In this document: positions 63,199 to 64,000 of the stretch, in pieces
How positions within the stretch are numbered: position 1 is the first letter of the stretch
Layout of the letters: every line of letters starts with the position of its first letter
Made by a program: the position numbers and the translations under genes
The notes under the pieces: generated by a model
Seen by the model: the letters and a program-made list of their open reading frames with translations, nothing else
What the model was told of the DNA's origin: nothing
The model's database searches: none
NCBI GenBank assembly: GCA_938014215.1
Contig: CALLRW010000017.1
Span: 1-64,000 of the forward strand
Source of the DNA: an uncultured Alistipes sp.
GTDB lineage: Bacteria > Bacteroidota > Bacteroidia > Bacteroidales > Rikenellaceae
Direction: 5' to 3'
DNA length: 64,000 bases

Positions 63199-64000
63199 GG
63201 CGAAACGAAAGCATATACATGCCGATCATCGTGAAGGCGGCGTTATAGATCAGCAGTTCGAAACCGATCCGGTAGTTCCACGCCGCGAGGGCCCACCGCT
63301 GCAGCAGGGCGCTCAGCACCGGTGCCGCCACGGCCACGAGCGGGATCCAGCGGTCGCGGACCCGGCGGCGCGTCACCATGCCGAAGGTGAACATGCCGAG
63401 GATCGGACCGTAGGTGTAGCTGGCCACCTTGTAGACCAGGTTGATGACGCTGTCGTCGGCCAGGTACTCGAAGGCGAGGATCACCCCGGCCATCCCGAGC
63501 GCCATGGCGATGTGGACCCCCCGGCGCAGGCGCGTCAGGCGGGTCTCGTCGAGGCGTTTCGTCCCCTCGAGGATGTCGACCGTGAAGGAGGTGGTCAGCG
63601 CCGTGAGGGCCGAGCCGGCGGCCGAATAGGTGCTCGAGATGAGACCCACGACAAAGAGGATCCCCACGGCGAGCGGCAGTCCCCCCTCGACGGCCACCAG
63701 CGGAAAGACCTGGTCGCTCTTCTCTGGCAGCGACAGCCCCGTACGGTCGGCGTAGAGGTAGAGCAGTACGCCCAGCACCAGGAAGAGGAAGATGACGAAG
63801 ATCTGGCTCACGGCCGTCAGCACGATGTTCTTCTGCGAATCACGCGGCGTAGCGCAGCTCAGGTTGCGCTGCATCATGTCCTGATCGAGTCCCGTCATGG
63901 CCACCAGCAGCACGATCCCCGCAGCGAACATCTTCCAGAAGTAGCGGTCCGAGGCGGGGTCGTCGAAGAAGAAGATCCGCGACAGGGGCGAGGCGGCCAC
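63185..64000 (-). CDS. Sodium:solute symporter family protein, 3' part (at least 271 aa)
   Basis: The C-terminal part of an SSS-family transporter. Visible helices include AAGIVLLVAMTGLDQDMMQRNLSCATP (conserved TGxDQ block), VFVIFLFLVLGVLLYLYA-like, LAVGILFVVGLISSTYSAAGSALTALTTSFTVDI (core motif with a sodium-site-like SSTYSAAGSALTALTT) and YTYGPILGMFTFGMVT. The gene continues beyond the window edge; the GTG at 64000 is accidental. The substrate (sugar, sialic acid or amino acid) is not resolved. It is translationally coupled with the amidase-like gene through a 14-bp overlap. Confidence 0.92.
   Translation of the reverse strand: MAASPLSRIFFFDDPASDRYFWKMFAAGIVLLVAMTGLDQDMMQRNLSCATPRDSQKNIVLTAVSQIFVIFLFLVLGVLLYLYADRTGLSLPEKSDQVFPLVAVEGGLPLAVGILFVVGLISSTYSAAGSALTALTTSFTVDILEGTKRLDETRLTRLRRGVHIAMALGMAGVILAFEYLADDSVINLVYKVASYTYGPILGMFTFGMVTRRRVRDRWIPLVAVAAPVLSALLQRWALAAWNYRIGFELLIYNAAFTMIGMYMLSFRHEKE

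Overview
The window looks like chromosome of a high-GC Bacteroidales bacterium, most likely an Alistipes-type gut organism. The genus is inferred. What the sequence shows is Bacteroidota-type promoters (TAnnTTTG, several with a TTTG or TTG about 19-20 bp upstream), a GLPGLI/outer-membrane receptor pair, the Bacteroidota form of leucine-rich repeat, many Cys-anchored lipoproteins, erythromycin-esterase-like and S41 secreted proteins, and a thiS-E-E-G-H-F thiamine operon behind a TPP riboswitch. GC content is high from about 28 kb rightwards and visibly lower in much of 1-17 kb and 25-27 kb.

Region 1 (1-18.6 kb) is an accessory island. It opens with the end of an IS66-type accessory gene, an intact tyrosine recombinase and a RhuM-like gene. 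It then carries an unusual set of secreted proteins: two complete erythromycin-esterase-like lipoproteins and a truncated third, two members each of two families I cannot name, a protein with two DUF3828-like repeats, and an S41-like protease. It ends in a scrapyard of mobile-element parts: a 140-nt imperfect palindrome, a DNA methyltransferase, a frameshifted and truncated restriction-methylase, a frameshifted mobilization gene, a relaxase tail, and a second recombinase copy broken by internal deletions. The two recombinase copies share their upstream region at identical spacing, so the island carries a related integrase promoter region near each end.

Region 2 (18.7-30.7 kb) holds a large GH106-like glycosidase interrupted by a one-base frameshift, several small lipoproteins, a membrane-anchored TPR regulator, a small beta-barrel protein, a broken copy of one lipoprotein gene, and a second S41-like peptidase.

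Region 3 (30.7-47.1 kb) is typical core or semi-core chromosome. It has a TonB-receptor-like protein with a GLPGLI protein, diverging from a two-component system; two related secreted proteins followed by an LRR protein; a CocE-type hydrolase; a fusion of a BNR/sialidase-like domain with a GH3-like module that has lost its catalytic residues; a sugar O-acetyltransferase; and an alpha/beta hydrolase with Cys as nucleophile.

Region 4 (47.2-53.8 kb) is a thiamine operon under a TPP riboswitch: thiS, a thiE/tenI-like gene, thiE, thiG, thiH, thiF-like, a SAM methyltransferase, tenA-like and thiD. Most genes overlap or nearly touch. thiC is not in the window, so the operon as seen makes thiazole de novo and is consistent with pyrimidine salvage.

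Region 5 (53.9-58.7 kb) is a MarR-controlled efflux operon (MarR, TolC-like, EmrA-like, EmrB-like) whose promoter overlaps a perfect 14-bp palindrome. The window closes with a BASS-family transporter, a YqeY protein, a large amidase-like secreted protein and the 3' part of a sodium:solute symporter.
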